Origin: Pseudomonas oryzagri
Lineage (GTDB): Bacteria > Pseudomonadota > Gammaproteobacteria > Pseudomonadales > Pseudomonadaceae
Direction: 5' to 3'
Length of the DNA stretch: 64,000 nucleotides
Assembly: GCF_020831405.1 (NCBI RefSeq)
Contig: NZ_JAJHPU010000025.1
Span: 62,001-126,000 of the forward strand
The position numbers and the translations under genes are program-made. A model generated the notes under the pieces. That model was not told where the DNA came from. It saw nothing but the letters and a program-made list of their open reading frames with translations, and did not search any database. Below are positions 38,722 through 47,456 of the stretch, piece by piece. The number at the start of each line of letters is the position of its first letter. The stretch's first letter is position 1.

Positions 38722-38850
38722 GCGTCTTTCTGGCTTGTGTTCCCGGGTCGCCATGGCGATCGGGTAGCGGAGGAGGCAACGCGGTCGGCAATGCGCCGAT
38801 CATGCTACCGAAGGGATGGGGCTGGTTTCCCGTTCCCTCCGCCAGTTATC

Positions 38851-38885
38851 AAGAAGGCGCATCCTTGGATGCGCCTTTCTTTTAT
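38851..38885 (+). terminator. Intrinsic terminator between hupB and ppiD
   Basis: A perfect 11-bp stem (AAGGCGCATCC at 38854-38864, complement at 38867-38877) has a very short loop and is followed by TCTTTTATT. It lies about 130 nt after the hupB stop. Confidence 0.88.
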
Positions 38886-38947
38886 TCTCTGCCACAAACC
38901 CCGCCGGTACTTGCCTGGGTAGGGTGCCGGCCGCGTTGGGGGGCTGC

Positions 38948-40822
38948 ATGCTTCAAACTATCAGGGACAACTCGCAGGGATGGATCGCCAAGACCATCAT
39001 CGGCGTGATCATCGTACTCATGGCGCTGACCGGTTTCGACGCCATCATGAATGCCACCAGCCACAAGCAGGAGGCGGCCGAGGTCAATGGCGAGAGCGTC
39101 AGCAAGGCCGAGTTGGAGCGTGCTGTGGATATGCAGCGTCGGCAGCTGGTGCAACAGCTGGGCGGCCAGTTCGATGCCTCGCTGCTCGACGACAAGCGCC
39201 TGCGCGAAGGCGCCCTGAAGGCGCTGATCGATCGCAAGCTGCTGCTGCAGAGTGCGGCGGACGCGGGTTTCGGCTTCTCCGAGCAGGCGGTTGACCAGTT
39301 GATCCTGCTCACTCCCGAGTTCCAGCAGGATGGCAAGTTCAATGCCGACCGCTTCGACCAGGTCATCCGCCAGATGGGCTACAACCGCATGCAGTTCCGC
39401 GAACTGCTGCAGCAGGAGATGCTCATCGGTCAACTGCGCGCCGGTCTGTCCGGCAGCGGTTTCGTCACCGACGCCGAAGTGCGCGCCTTTGCTGCCCTCG
39501 AGCGGCAGACCCGTGACTTTGCCATCCTGGCCATCAAGGCTCGTCCCGAGCAGATCGAAGTCAGCGCCGAGCAGCTCAAGGCCTTTTACGATCAGCATGC
39601 CAGCGAATTCATGACGCCCGAGCAGGTGGTGGTTGAGTACATCGAGCTGAAGAAAGAAGCCTTCTTCGATCAGGTCAAGGTATCCGACGAGGATATCCAG
39701 GCCGAGTACGAAAAGCAGATCGCCAACCTCGGCGAGCAGCGCAAAGCCTCGCACATCCTGCTGGAAACCGGCGACAAGCTGAATGACGAGCAGGCCAAGG
39801 CCAAGCTGACCGAGCTGGCTGGGCGCATCGCCAAGGGCGAGAACTTCGCCGCGCTCGCCAAGGAGTTCTCCAGGGACCCCGGCTCGGCGAGCAACGGTGG
39901 CGACCTCGGCTTCGCCGGCAAGGGCGTCTACGACCCGGCCTTCGAGGAGGCGCTGTTTGCCCTCAAGGTCGGCGAAGTATCTGCGCCGGTGAAGAGCCAG
40001 TTCGGCTGGCACCTGATTCGCCTGGACGACGTCCAGCCTGCCGAGATTCCGCCGCTGGCCAGCATGCGCCCGCAGTTGGAGCGCGATCTCAAGGCCCAGC
40101 AGGTCGAGCAACGCTTCGTCGAGGTCAGCAAGCAGCTGGAGGATGCTGCTTTCGAAGCAGCGGACCTGAGCCAGCCGGCCCAGGAACTGGGGCTTGAGGT
40201 CAAGCAGACTGCCGCCTTCGGTCGCGAGGGTGGCGAGGGTGTCGCGGCCAATCGTCAGTTCACCCAGGCGGCTTTCAGTCCGGAAGTGCTGACCGAGGGG
40301 GCCAACAGCAGTGCGCTGGAGCTGGATCCCGACACCGTGGTGGTATTGCGCGTCAAGGAGCATCGCAAGCCGCAGCAGCAGACGCTGGAGCAACTGGCCG
40401 ACAGTCTGCGCGAGCGGATCCGCAAGGAGAAGGCCGCCGAGGCGGCGAAAGCCCGTGGCGAGGCGTTGCTGGCCGAGCTGCGCCAGGGCAAGACCCCGGT
40501 GGTCCAGGCCAAGTCGGGCGAGTCCTGGCAGGTGGTCGAGGCCGCCACGCGCAACCAGGACAATGTCGATCCCCAGGTGCTGCAGGCGCTGTTCCGCATG
40601 CCCAAGCCGAGCGCTGCCGACAAGCCGACCTTCGCGGGGCTGTCGCTGGCCAATGGCGACTATCAGGTCCTGCGCCTGAATGGCGTCAGCGAGCCTGAGA
40701 CTGAACTCCCTGCCGAGCAACTGGCCATGTACCGGCGCTTCCTGGCGTCGCGAGCCGGCCAGCAGGACTTCCAGTCCTTCATGCGCCAGCTGCAGGCCGA
40801 GGCGAAGATCGAGCACTTCTGA
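38948..40822 (+). CDS. ppiD: Periplasmic folding chaperone PpiD (parvulin-type)
   Basis: This 624-residue protein is anchored by one N-terminal transmembrane helix (about residues 14-34, IIGVIIVLMALTGF). The rest lies in the periplasm: a SurA-like N-terminal chaperone region, then one parvulin domain (RKASHILLETGDK to GWHLIRLDDVQPAEIP, about 265-365), then a long helical C-terminus. It assists proteins leaving the Sec translocon. The ATG at 38948 directly precedes MLQTIRDNSQGW, the typical short cytoplasmic tail. It is convergent with fabI. Confidence 0.93.
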   Translation: MLQTIRDNSQGWIAKTIIGVIIVLMALTGFDAIMNATSHKQEAAEVNGESVSKAELERAVDMQRRQLVQQLGGQFDASLLDDKRLREGALKALIDRKLLLQSAADAGFGFSEQAVDQLILLTPEFQQDGKFNADRFDQVIRQMGYNRMQFRELLQQEMLIGQLRAGLSGSGFVTDAEVRAFAALERQTRDFAILAIKARPEQIEVSAEQLKAFYDQHASEFMTPEQVVVEYIELKKEAFFDQVKVSDEDIQAEYEKQIANLGEQRKASHILLETGDKLNDEQAKAKLTELAGRIAKGENFAALAKEFSRDPGSASNGGDLGFAGKGVYDPAFEEALFALKVGEVSAPVKSQFGWHLIRLDDVQPAEIPPLASMRPQLERDLKAQQVEQRFVEVSKQLEDAAFEAADLSQPAQELGLEVKQTAAFGREGGEGVAANRQFTQAAFSPEVLTEGANSSALELDPDTVVVLRVKEHRKPQQQTLEQLADSLRERIRKEKAAEAAKARGEALLAELRQGKTPVVQAKSGESWQVVEAATRNQDNVDPQVLQALFRMPKPSAADKPTFAGLSLANGDYQVLRLNGVSEPETELPAEQLAMYRRFLASRAGQQDFQSFMRQLQAEAKIEHF

Positions 40823-40848
40823 TCGTCAAGCCTGAACGGTGCAACCGC

Positions 40849-40880
40849 AACGCCTCCGCAAGGGGGCGTTGTGCTTTCTG
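40849..40880 (+). terminator. Putative terminator after ppiD
   Basis: A 10-bp stem (40849-40858 with 40863-40872) is closed by a GCAA tetraloop and followed by TGCTTTCT. It begins 27 nt after the ppiD stop. Confidence 0.65.
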
Positions 40881-40922
40881 GTGCCGGGGATTGGCCTCGG
40901 CCAGGGAGCGGCGCACCCTGTT

Positions 40923-41034
40923 GGGAGCAGGGAGCAGGGAGCAGGGAGCAGGGAGCAGGGAGCAGGGAGCAGGGAGCAGGGAGCAGGGAGCAGGGAGCAG
41001 GGAGCAGGGAGCAGGGAGCAGGGAGCAGGGAGCA
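40923..41034. repeat. Heptanucleotide tandem array, 16 x GGGAGCA
   Basis: Sixteen uninterrupted, identical copies of GGGAGCA (complement TGCTCCC) occupy 112 nt between the convergent genes ppiD and fabI. Each strand has an open frame through the array with periodic translations (for example repeated REQGAGS), but no gene signals support a protein. Perfect identity suggests recent slippage expansion. Confidence 0.97.
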
Positions 41035-41050
41035 GGCTAGAGGGCCGGGA

Positions 41051-41082
41051 GGAAAACCGACCCGCGCGGATGGCGGGTCGGT
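41051..41082 (-). terminator. Intrinsic terminator after fabI
   Basis: A 10-bp stem (ACCGACCCGC at 41056-41065, complement at 41073-41082) is followed on the minus strand by TTTTCC. It lies between the fabI stop and the heptamer array. Confidence 0.85.
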
Positions 41083-41090
41083 GAGCGCGC

Positions 41091-41885
41091 TTAGTCTTCC
41101 AGCGAACCCATGGCGGTGGTGTTGAAACCACCATCGACGTACATCACTTCACCACTGATGCCCGAGGCCAGGTCAGAGCACAGGAAGGCGGCGGCGTTGC
41201 CGACTTCCTCGATGGTCACGTTGCGACGCAGCGGGGTCTGGCGCTCGTTGGCGGCCAGCATCTTGCGGAAGCTGGCGATGCCGCTTGCCGCCAGGGTGCG
41301 GATCGGGCCGGCGGAAACGCAGTTGACGCGGGTGCCTTCCGGGCCGAGGCTGCCGGCCAGGTAGCGCACGCCGGCTTCCAGGCTGGCCTTGGCCATGCCC
41401 ATCACGTTGTAGTTGGGCATGGTGCGCTCGGCACCCAGGTAGGAGAGGGTGAGCAGGCTGCCGTTGCGGCCCTTCATCATCTCGCGACCGGCCTTGGCCA
41501 GCGCGACGAAGCTGTAGGCGCTGATGTCGTGGGCGATCTTGAAGCCCTCGCGGGTGGTCACTTCGGTGAAGTCGCCGTTGAGCTGGTCGCCCGGCGCGAA
41601 GCCGACCGAGTGGACGATGCAGTCCAGCCCGTCCCACTTCTTGCCCAGTTCCTCGAACACGCGGGTGATGTCCTCGTCATTGGCGACGTCGCAGGGGAAG
41701 CACAGGTCGGCGCTGGAGCCCCAGCCGGCGGCGAACTCTTCGACGCGGCCCTTGAGCTTGTCGTTCTGGTAGGTGAAGGCCAGTTCGGCACCTTCGCGGT
41801 GCATCGCGGCGGCGATGCCGGAGGCGATGGACAGCTTGCTGGCAACGCCGACGATCAGCACGCGCTTGCCGGTCATGAAACCCAT
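41091..41885 (-). CDS. fabI: Enoyl-[acyl-carrier-protein] reductase (NADH)
   Basis: This 264-residue short-chain-dehydrogenase-type enzyme reduces trans-2-enoyl-ACP in the last step of each fatty-acid elongation cycle. The FabI-type nucleotide-binding loop [13 protein letters not shown] lies at about residues 13-25. The catalytic Tyr-x6-Lys is seen in the [11 protein letters not shown] segment (about residues 155-165), and a conserved SYLGAER stretch precedes it. The Met start has a nearby purine-rich ribosome binding site. It is the target class of triclosan. Confidence 0.96.
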   Translation of the reverse strand: MGFMTGKRVLIVGVASKLSIASGIAAAMHREGAELAFTYQNDKLKGRVEEFAAGWGSSADLCFPCDVANDEDITRVFEELGKKWDGLDCIVHSVGFAPGDQLNGDFTEVTTREGFKIAHDISAYSFVALAKAGREMMKGRNGSLLTLSYLGAERTMPNYNVMGMAKASLEAGVRYLAGSLGPEGTRVNCVSAGPIRTLAASGIASFRKMLAANERQTPLRRNVTIEEVGNAAAFLCSDLASGISGEVMYVDGGFNTTAMGSLED

Positions 41886-41905
41886 TGTGTACTTCCTCTT
41901 GCTGG

Positions 41906-43510
41906 TTAATCGGCAGCGCCCGGCGCCATGAAGGCGGCTTCGAGCAGCTGCTGTGTGTAGGGGTGTTGCGGCGCATGGAAAATCGCGCTGGCCTCACCTT
42001 GTTCGACCACCTTGCCGTGCCGCACTACCATCAACTGGTGGCTCAGGGCCCGGACCACCGCCAGGTCGTGGCTGATGAACAGGTAGGTCAGATTGTACTT
42101 GTGCTGCAGGCTGCGCAGCAGCTCCACCACCTGTCGCTGCACCGTACGGTCGAGCGCCGAGGTCGGTTCGTCGAGCAGAATCAGCTGCGGCTTGAGCACC
42201 AACGCGCGGGCGATGGCGATGCGCTGCCGCTGTCCGCCGGAAAACTCGTGAGGGTAGCGGTGCCGGCTCGCCGGATCCAGCCCCACCTCGCGCAAAACCT
42301 CGATGATTGCCTGTTCGCGCTCCAGCGGAGTGCCGATGCCGTGGATCTCCAGGCCTTCGCCGATGATCTGGCCGACCGACATCCGCGGACTCAGGCTGCC
42401 GAACGGGTCCTGAAACACCACCTGCATTTGGCGGCGCAACGGTCGAACCGCATGCTGGTCGAGGCCGTCGATGGCCTGGTCGGCGAAACGGATCGCGCCG
42501 CGGCTGCCGATCAGGCGCAGGATGGCCAGACCCAGGGTCGACTTGCCCGAGCCGCTCTCGCCAACGATGCCCAGGGTCTGCCCCTGCGGTAGGCTGAAGT
42601 TGACCCCGTCGACCGCCTTGACGTGATCGACGGTGCGGCGCAATAGCCCCTTGCGGATCGGGAACCATACGCGCAGGTCGTCGACCTCGATCAGCGGCTT
42701 GCCAGGTGGATTGTTCGCCGGTGCGCCGCTGGGATCGGCGCCGAGCAGTTCGCGCGTGTAGGGGTGCTGCGGGGCGCGGAACAGTTGTTCGCACTCGGCC
42801 TGTTCGACGACGCAACCGCGCTGCATGACGCATACCCGGTGGGCGATGCGCCGTACCAGGTTGAGGTCGTGGGTGATCAGCAGCAAGGCCATGCCCAGGC
42901 GCGCCTGCAGGTCCTTGAGCAGCTCGAGGATCTTCAGCTGCACGGTGACGTCCAGTGCGGTGGTCGGCTCGTCGGCGATCAGCAGTTGCGGCTCGTTGGC
43001 CAGCGCCATGGCGATCATCACCCGCTGGCGCTGGCCGCCGGACAGCTCGTGCGGATAAGCCTTCAGACGCTTGGCCGGTTCCGGGATGCCGACCAGTTCG
43101 AGTAGCTCCAGCACCCGCGCCCGCGCCGCTTCGCCGGTGAGTCCCTTGTGCAGGGCGAGCACTTCGGTGATCTGCTTCTCCACGGTATGCAGCGGATTGA
43201 GCGAGGTCATCGGCTCCTGGAACACCATGGCGATACGGTTGCCGCGGATGGCGCGCAGGCGCCGCTCCGGGAGCTTGAGCAGGTCCTCGCCGCCATAGCG
43301 GATACTGCCGCCAGGGTGGCTGCTGCTGCGCGGCAGCAGGCGCAGCACGGAGTGGGCGGTCACCGACTTGCCGGAGCCGCTCTCGCCGACCAGAGCCAGG
43401 GTTTCGCCGGGGTGGATGTCGAAGCTGACGCCGTGCACCACGGTTTGCGCAGCGCCGCCATTGCTGAAGGCCACCTGCAGGTCGCGGATTTCGATCAGGG
43501 GTTCGCTCAT
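41906..43510 (-). CDS. nppD: Peptide ABC transporter, duplicated ATPase (NppD/YejF type)
   Basis: This 534-residue protein fuses two ABC ATPase domains. Each has Walker A (GESGSGKS near residues 43-50 and again near 320), a signature (LSGGQRQR near 160; FSGGQRQR near 433) and Walker B ([16 protein letters not shown]). It energises import of peptides or peptide-like compounds with the two permeases and two binding proteins encoded upstream. The ATG at 43510 has GAGG just upstream and lies 4 nt after the NppC stop. The npp name follows the P. aeruginosa nucleoside-antibiotic peptide transporter at this chromosomal position. Confidence 0.9.
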   Translation of the reverse strand: MSEPLIEIRDLQVAFSNGGAAQTVVHGVSFDIHPGETLALVGESGSGKSVTAHSVLRLLPRSSSHPGGSIRYGGEDLLKLPERRLRAIRGNRIAMVFQEPMTSLNPLHTVEKQITEVLALHKGLTGEAARARVLELLELVGIPEPAKRLKAYPHELSGGQRQRVMIAMALANEPQLLIADEPTTALDVTVQLKILELLKDLQARLGMALLLITHDLNLVRRIAHRVCVMQRGCVVEQAECEQLFRAPQHPYTRELLGADPSGAPANNPPGKPLIEVDDLRVWFPIRKGLLRRTVDHVKAVDGVNFSLPQGQTLGIVGESGSGKSTLGLAILRLIGSRGAIRFADQAIDGLDQHAVRPLRRQMQVVFQDPFGSLSPRMSVGQIIGEGLEIHGIGTPLEREQAIIEVLREVGLDPASRHRYPHEFSGGQRQRIAIARALVLKPQLILLDEPTSALDRTVQRQVVELLRSLQHKYNLTYLFISHDLAVVRALSHQLMVVRHGKVVEQGEASAIFHAPQHPYTQQLLEAAFMAPGAAD

Positions 43511-43514
43511 CGCC

Positions 43515-44534
43515 TCATTTCCTCGGATCGAAGGCATCGCGCGCGGCTTCGCCGATGAACACCAGCAGGGTCAGCATCAGCGCCAGAACGACGAAGGCGC
43601 TGATGCCCAGCCAGGGGGCCTGCAGGTTGGACTTGCCCTGGGCGACCAGCTCGCCCAGCGACGGTGCTCCGGGCGGCAGGCCGAAGCCGAGGAAGTCCAG
43701 CGCGGTGAGGGTGCCGATGGCGCCGGTAAGGATGAACGGCATGAAGGTCATGGTCGAGACCATGGCGTTGGGCAGGATGTGGCGGTACATGATGGCGGCG
43801 TTGCCCATGCCCAGCGCGCGGGCGGCGCGCACGTACTCGAGATTGCGACCGCGCAGGAACTCGGCTCGCACCACGTCGACCAGGCTCATCCAGGAGAACA
43901 GCAGCATGATGCCCAGCAGCCACCAGAAGTTCGGCTCGACGAAGCTGGCGAGGATGATCAGCAGATAGAGCACCGGCAACCCCGACCAGATCTCCAGGAA
44001 GCGTTGACCGATCAGGTCGACCCAGCCGCCATAGAAGCCCTGCAGCGCGCCGGCGGCGACGCCGATGATCGAGCTGAACAGGGTCAGGGTCAGGGCGAAC
44101 AGCACCGAAATGCGAAAGCCGTAGATCACTCGCGCGAGCACATCGCGGCCTTGATCGTCGGTGCCCAGCCAGTTGTCGGGGGAGGGGGGCGCAGGCGCCG
44201 GTACCTTGAGGTCGAAGTTGATGCTCTCGTAGCTGTAGGGGATCGGGGGCCAGAGCATCCAGCCGCCCTTGGCTGCGATCAGCTCGCGCATGTACGGGCT
44301 CTTGTAGTCGGCCTCGAGGGGAAACTCGCCGCCGAAGGCGGTTTCCGGATAGCGGGTGAGCACCGGCACGTACCAGTTGCCGTCGTACTTGATCAGCAGC
44401 GGTTTGTCGTTGGCGATCAGCTCGGCGCCCAGGCTGAATACGAACAGGCCGAGGAAGAGCCACAGGCTGTACCAGCCGCGCTTGTGCGCCTTGAACAGGG
44501 CGAAACGCCGCTGGTTGATGGGGGAGAGCGCCAT
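43515..44534 (-). CDS. nppC: Peptide ABC transporter permease (NppC/YejE type)
   Basis: This 339-residue inner-membrane permease has an N-terminal helix (about residues 20-42) and a periplasmic insert with a DNWLGTDDQGRDVLARVIYG motif typical of DppC/OppC-like permeases. About five further helices follow. The coupling motif for the ATPase is the ARALGMGNAAIMYRHILPNA-type EAA loop near residue 235. It lies 4 nt upstream of nppD and 3 nt downstream of nppB. Confidence 0.9.
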   Translation of the reverse strand: MALSPINQRRFALFKAHKRGWYSLWLFLGLFVFSLGAELIANDKPLLIKYDGNWYVPVLTRYPETAFGGEFPLEADYKSPYMRELIAAKGGWMLWPPIPYSYESINFDLKVPAPAPPSPDNWLGTDDQGRDVLARVIYGFRISVLFALTLTLFSSIIGVAAGALQGFYGGWVDLIGQRFLEIWSGLPVLYLLIILASFVEPNFWWLLGIMLLFSWMSLVDVVRAEFLRGRNLEYVRAARALGMGNAAIMYRHILPNAMVSTMTFMPFILTGAIGTLTALDFLGFGLPPGAPSLGELVAQGKSNLQAPWLGISAFVVLALMLTLLVFIGEAARDAFDPRK

Positions 44535-44537
44535 CGG

Positions 44538-45623
44538 TTAGCCCTCCCGGCTTTCAAAGTCGATGCGCGGATCGACGAGGGTGTAGGTCAGGTCGCCGAT
44601 CAGTTTCACGATCAGTCCCAGCAAGGTGAAGATGAACAGGGTGCCGAATACCACCGGATAATCGCGGTTGATCGCCGACTCGAAGCTGAGCAGGCCCAGG
44701 CCGTCTAGGGAGAAGATCACCTCGATCAGCAGGGAGCCGGTGAAGAAGATGCCGATGAACGCCGAGGGGAAGCCGGCGATGATGATCAGCATGGCGTTGC
44801 GGAATACATGGCCGTAGAGCACGCGGTTCTCCGAGAGCCCCTTGGCGCGTGCGGTGACCACGTACTGCTTGCCGATCTCGTCGAGGAAGCTGTTCTTGGT
44901 CAGCAGGGTGAGGGTGGCGAAGTTGCCGATCACCAGCGCGGTCACCGGCAGCGCCAGGTGCCAGAAGTAGTCGACGAGCTTGCCCCACAGGCTGAGCTCA
45001 TCGAAGTTGTTCGAGGTCAGGCCGCGCAGCGGGAACCAGTCGAAGTAGCTGCCGCCGGCGAACAGCACGATGAGCAGGATGGCGAACAGAAAGGCGGGGA
45101 TGGCATAGCCGACGATGATCGCCGTGCTGGTCCACACGTCGAAATGGCTGCCGTGGCGCATGGCCTTGGCGATGCCCAGCGGGATGGACACCAGATACAT
45201 GATCAGGGTGCTCCACAGCCCCAGCGAGATCGACACCGGCATCTTCTCGGCGATCAGTTCGATCACCGTGGCGTCGCGGAAGAAACTCTGCCCGAAGTCG
45301 AGGTGCAGGTAGTTCTGGATCATGATCCAGAAGCGCTCGGCGGCCGGCTTGTCGAAGCCGTACATGCGCTCGATCTCCTTGACCAGCTCCGGGTCGAGGC
45401 CCTGGGCGCCCCGGTAGGCGTTGCCGGCCGCAGCCACTTCGGCGCCGCCGCCGGCGATGCGTCCGGTGGCGCCGCCGGCGGCGGCATCGAAGCCTTCGAG
45501 CTTGGCGATCATCTGCTCGACCGGGCCGCCAGGGGCGGCCTGGATGATGATGAAGTTGATCAGCAGGATGCCGAACAGGGTCGGCACGATCAGCAGCAGG
45601 CGGCGCAGGATGTAGGCCAGCAT
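44538..45623 (-). CDS. nppB: Peptide ABC transporter permease (NppB/YejB type)
   Basis: This 361-residue inner-membrane permease of the DppB/OppB class starts [21 protein letters not shown], the typical first helix. The EAA-type loop is in [20 protein letters not shown]-type sequence near residue 255. A Gly/Ala-rich insert (about residues 45-70, [23 protein letters not shown]) lies in the periplasmic region and looks lineage-specific. The stop of the binding-protein gene directly abuts its ATG. Confidence 0.9.
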   Translation of the reverse strand: MLAYILRRLLLIVPTLFGILLINFIIIQAAPGGPVEQMIAKLEGFDAAAGGATGRIAGGGAEVAAAGNAYRGAQGLDPELVKEIERMYGFDKPAAERFWIMIQNYLHLDFGQSFFRDATVIELIAEKMPVSISLGLWSTLIMYLVSIPLGIAKAMRHGSHFDVWTSTAIIVGYAIPAFLFAILLIVLFAGGSYFDWFPLRGLTSNNFDELSLWGKLVDYFWHLALPVTALVIGNFATLTLLTKNSFLDEIGKQYVVTARAKGLSENRVLYGHVFRNAMLIIIAGFPSAFIGIFFTGSLLIEVIFSLDGLGLLSFESAINRDYPVVFGTLFIFTLLGLIVKLIGDLTYTLVDPRIDFESREG

Positions 45624-47456
45624 TCAGCGCGACTCCGCCGTGGTGGGCGGCAGGGTTTGGCCGTCCGGTCTCGCCCACCAGGTGTACAGGCCGACATCGT
45701 AGAGGGGGGCCACGGCCGGTCGCTCGAAGTGGTTCCAGTGGGCGACTCGCCAGGTCTTGATATGCCAGTTGGGGATCACGTAGTGCCCCCACTGCAGCAC
45801 GCGGTCCAGCGCGCGGGTGTGGTCGATCAGGCTCTGCCGACTGTCGGCGTTGATCAGCCCTTCGACCAGGGCGTCGATGGCCGGGTCCTTAAGGCCGATG
45901 AAGTTGCGACTGCCCGGGTCGTCGGCGCTGCTGGAGTGCCAGTATTCGCGTTGTTCGTTACCCGGCGAGTTGGACTGGCTGAAGCCGCCGACGATCAGGT
46001 CGAAGTCGCGCGAGCGCAGGCGATTGATGTACTGCGATACATCGGCACGGCGGATCTGCAGCTCGATGCCGAGGCTCGCCAGGTTGCGCTTGTAGGGCAG
46101 CAGCACGCGTTCGAACTCGACCTGTGCGAGGAGGAACTCGATGGTCACCGGTTTGCCGCTGGCGTCCAGCATGCGGTCCTTGTCGAGGCGCCAGCCGGCT
46201 TGCTGGAGCAGTTCGAAGGCGCGGCGGCGCTGCTCGCGGATCACCCCGCTGCCGTCGCTCTGCGGCGGCTGATACTCGCTGGTGAACACCTGCGGCGGCA
46301 GCTTGGCGTGCCAGGGCTCGAGCAGCTTGAGTTCGGCAGGCGAAGGCAGCCCGCTGGCGGCCAGTTCGGAGTTCTCGAAGTAGCTGTGGGTGCGGGTGTA
46401 GGCGCTGTAGAACAGCTGCCGGTTGGTCCACTCGAAGTCGAACAACAGGCCCAGGGCCTCGCGCACGCGGGCGTCCTGGAACAGCGGGCGGCGCAGGTTG
46501 AAGATGAAGCCCTGCATGCCCGCCGGGTTGTGATTGGTGATTTCTTCCTTGATCAGCCGACCGTCCTTGACCGCCGGGCTGTCATAAGCGGTGGCCCAGC
46601 TCTTCGCGCTGCTTTCCACCCAGAAGTCGAACTGCCCGGCCTTGAGCGCTTCGAGCGCCACGGTATTGTCGCGGTAGTAGTCGATGACCAGGTTGTCGAA
46701 GTTGTACTGGCCGCGGTTGAGCGGCAGGTCCTTGGCCCACCAGTCCTTGACCCGCTCGTAGCGGATGCTGCGCCCGGCCTGCACTTCAGCGACCCGATAG
46801 GGGCCGCTGCCCAGCGGCGGCTCGAGGCTGGTGCGATTGAACTCGTGGCCTGCCCAGGCGTGCTTGGGCAGCACCGGCAACTGGCCGACGATCAGCGGCA
46901 GCTCGCGGTTGCCGTTATGGCGGAACACGAAGCGCACCGTGCGCTCGCCCTCGGCCACCGCCTTTTCCACATCGGCGTAGTAGGCACGGTATAGGGGGGC
47001 ACCGTCCTTCATCAGGGTCTCGAAGGTGAACACCACATCTTCGGCAGTCACCGGATGTCCATCATGGAAACGTGCCTGGGGACGCAGGGTGAAGCGCACC
47101 CAGCTGTTATCCGGGGCCTTCTCGACCTTCTCGGCGAGCAGGCCGTACTCGGTGAAGGGCTCGTCCAGGCTTCGGCGGGTCAGGGTGTCGTAGACCAGGT
47201 TGATTTCGTCGGCGGGGACGCCCTTGTTGATGAACGGGTTGAGACTGTCGAAGCCACCGAAGCCGGCCTGGCGCAGGGTGCCGCCCTTGGGCGCCTCCGG
47301 ATTGACGTAGGCGAAGTGCTGGAAGTTCGCCGGGTATTTCGGCGGCTCGTCGTACAACGTCACGGCGTGGCGGGGGGCGGCCGTTGCCTGGCCGGCGAGG
47401 CCGAGCAGCAGGGCGCCGATGGCGAGTCGGCGAGCGCCGTGCAGGAAAGCGGTCAT
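45624..47456 (-). CDS. nppA2: Periplasmic peptide-binding protein (second copy)
   Basis: This 610-residue extracellular solute-binding protein of family 5 has a signal peptide (hydrophobic core AIGALLLGLAG, cleavage after about residue 26). Family motifs include NPEAPKGGTLRQAGFGGFDSLNP near residue 52 and FTLRPQARFHDGHPVTAEDV near 130. It delivers peptide-like substrates to the NppBC permease. Its ATG overlaps the stop of the preceding paralogue (ATGA). The two proteins are clear paralogues over their full length but substantially diverged, suggesting different ligands. Confidence 0.88.
   Translation of the reverse strand: MTAFLHGARRLAIGALLLGLAGQATAAPRHAVTLYDEPPKYPANFQHFAYVNPEAPKGGTLRQAGFGGFDSLNPFINKGVPADEINLVYDTLTRRSLDEPFTEYGLLAEKVEKAPDNSWVRFTLRPQARFHDGHPVTAEDVVFTFETLMKDGAPLYRAYYADVEKAVAEGERTVRFVFRHNGNRELPLIVGQLPVLPKHAWAGHEFNRTSLEPPLGSGPYRVAEVQAGRSIRYERVKDWWAKDLPLNRGQYNFDNLVIDYYRDNTVALEALKAGQFDFWVESSAKSWATAYDSPAVKDGRLIKEEITNHNPAGMQGFIFNLRRPLFQDARVREALGLLFDFEWTNRQLFYSAYTRTHSYFENSELAASGLPSPAELKLLEPWHAKLPPQVFTSEYQPPQSDGSGVIREQRRRAFELLQQAGWRLDKDRMLDASGKPVTIEFLLAQVEFERVLLPYKRNLASLGIELQIRRADVSQYINRLRSRDFDLIVGGFSQSNSPGNEQREYWHSSSADDPGSRNFIGLKDPAIDALVEGLINADSRQSLIDHTRALDRVLQWGHYVIPNWHIKTWRVAHWNHFERPAVAPLYDVGLYTWWARPDGQTLPPTTAESR

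Noticed and set aside
40923-41034. CRISPR array
   Set aside because: The units are 7 nt with no spacers, and no cas genes are in the window.
40839-41134. Small proteins encoded by the heptamer array (REQGAGS or LLPAPCS repeats)
   Set aside because: Frames stay open only because a 7-nt repeat without stops is read in a 21-nt cycle. There is no ribosome binding site, and the flanks are terminators.
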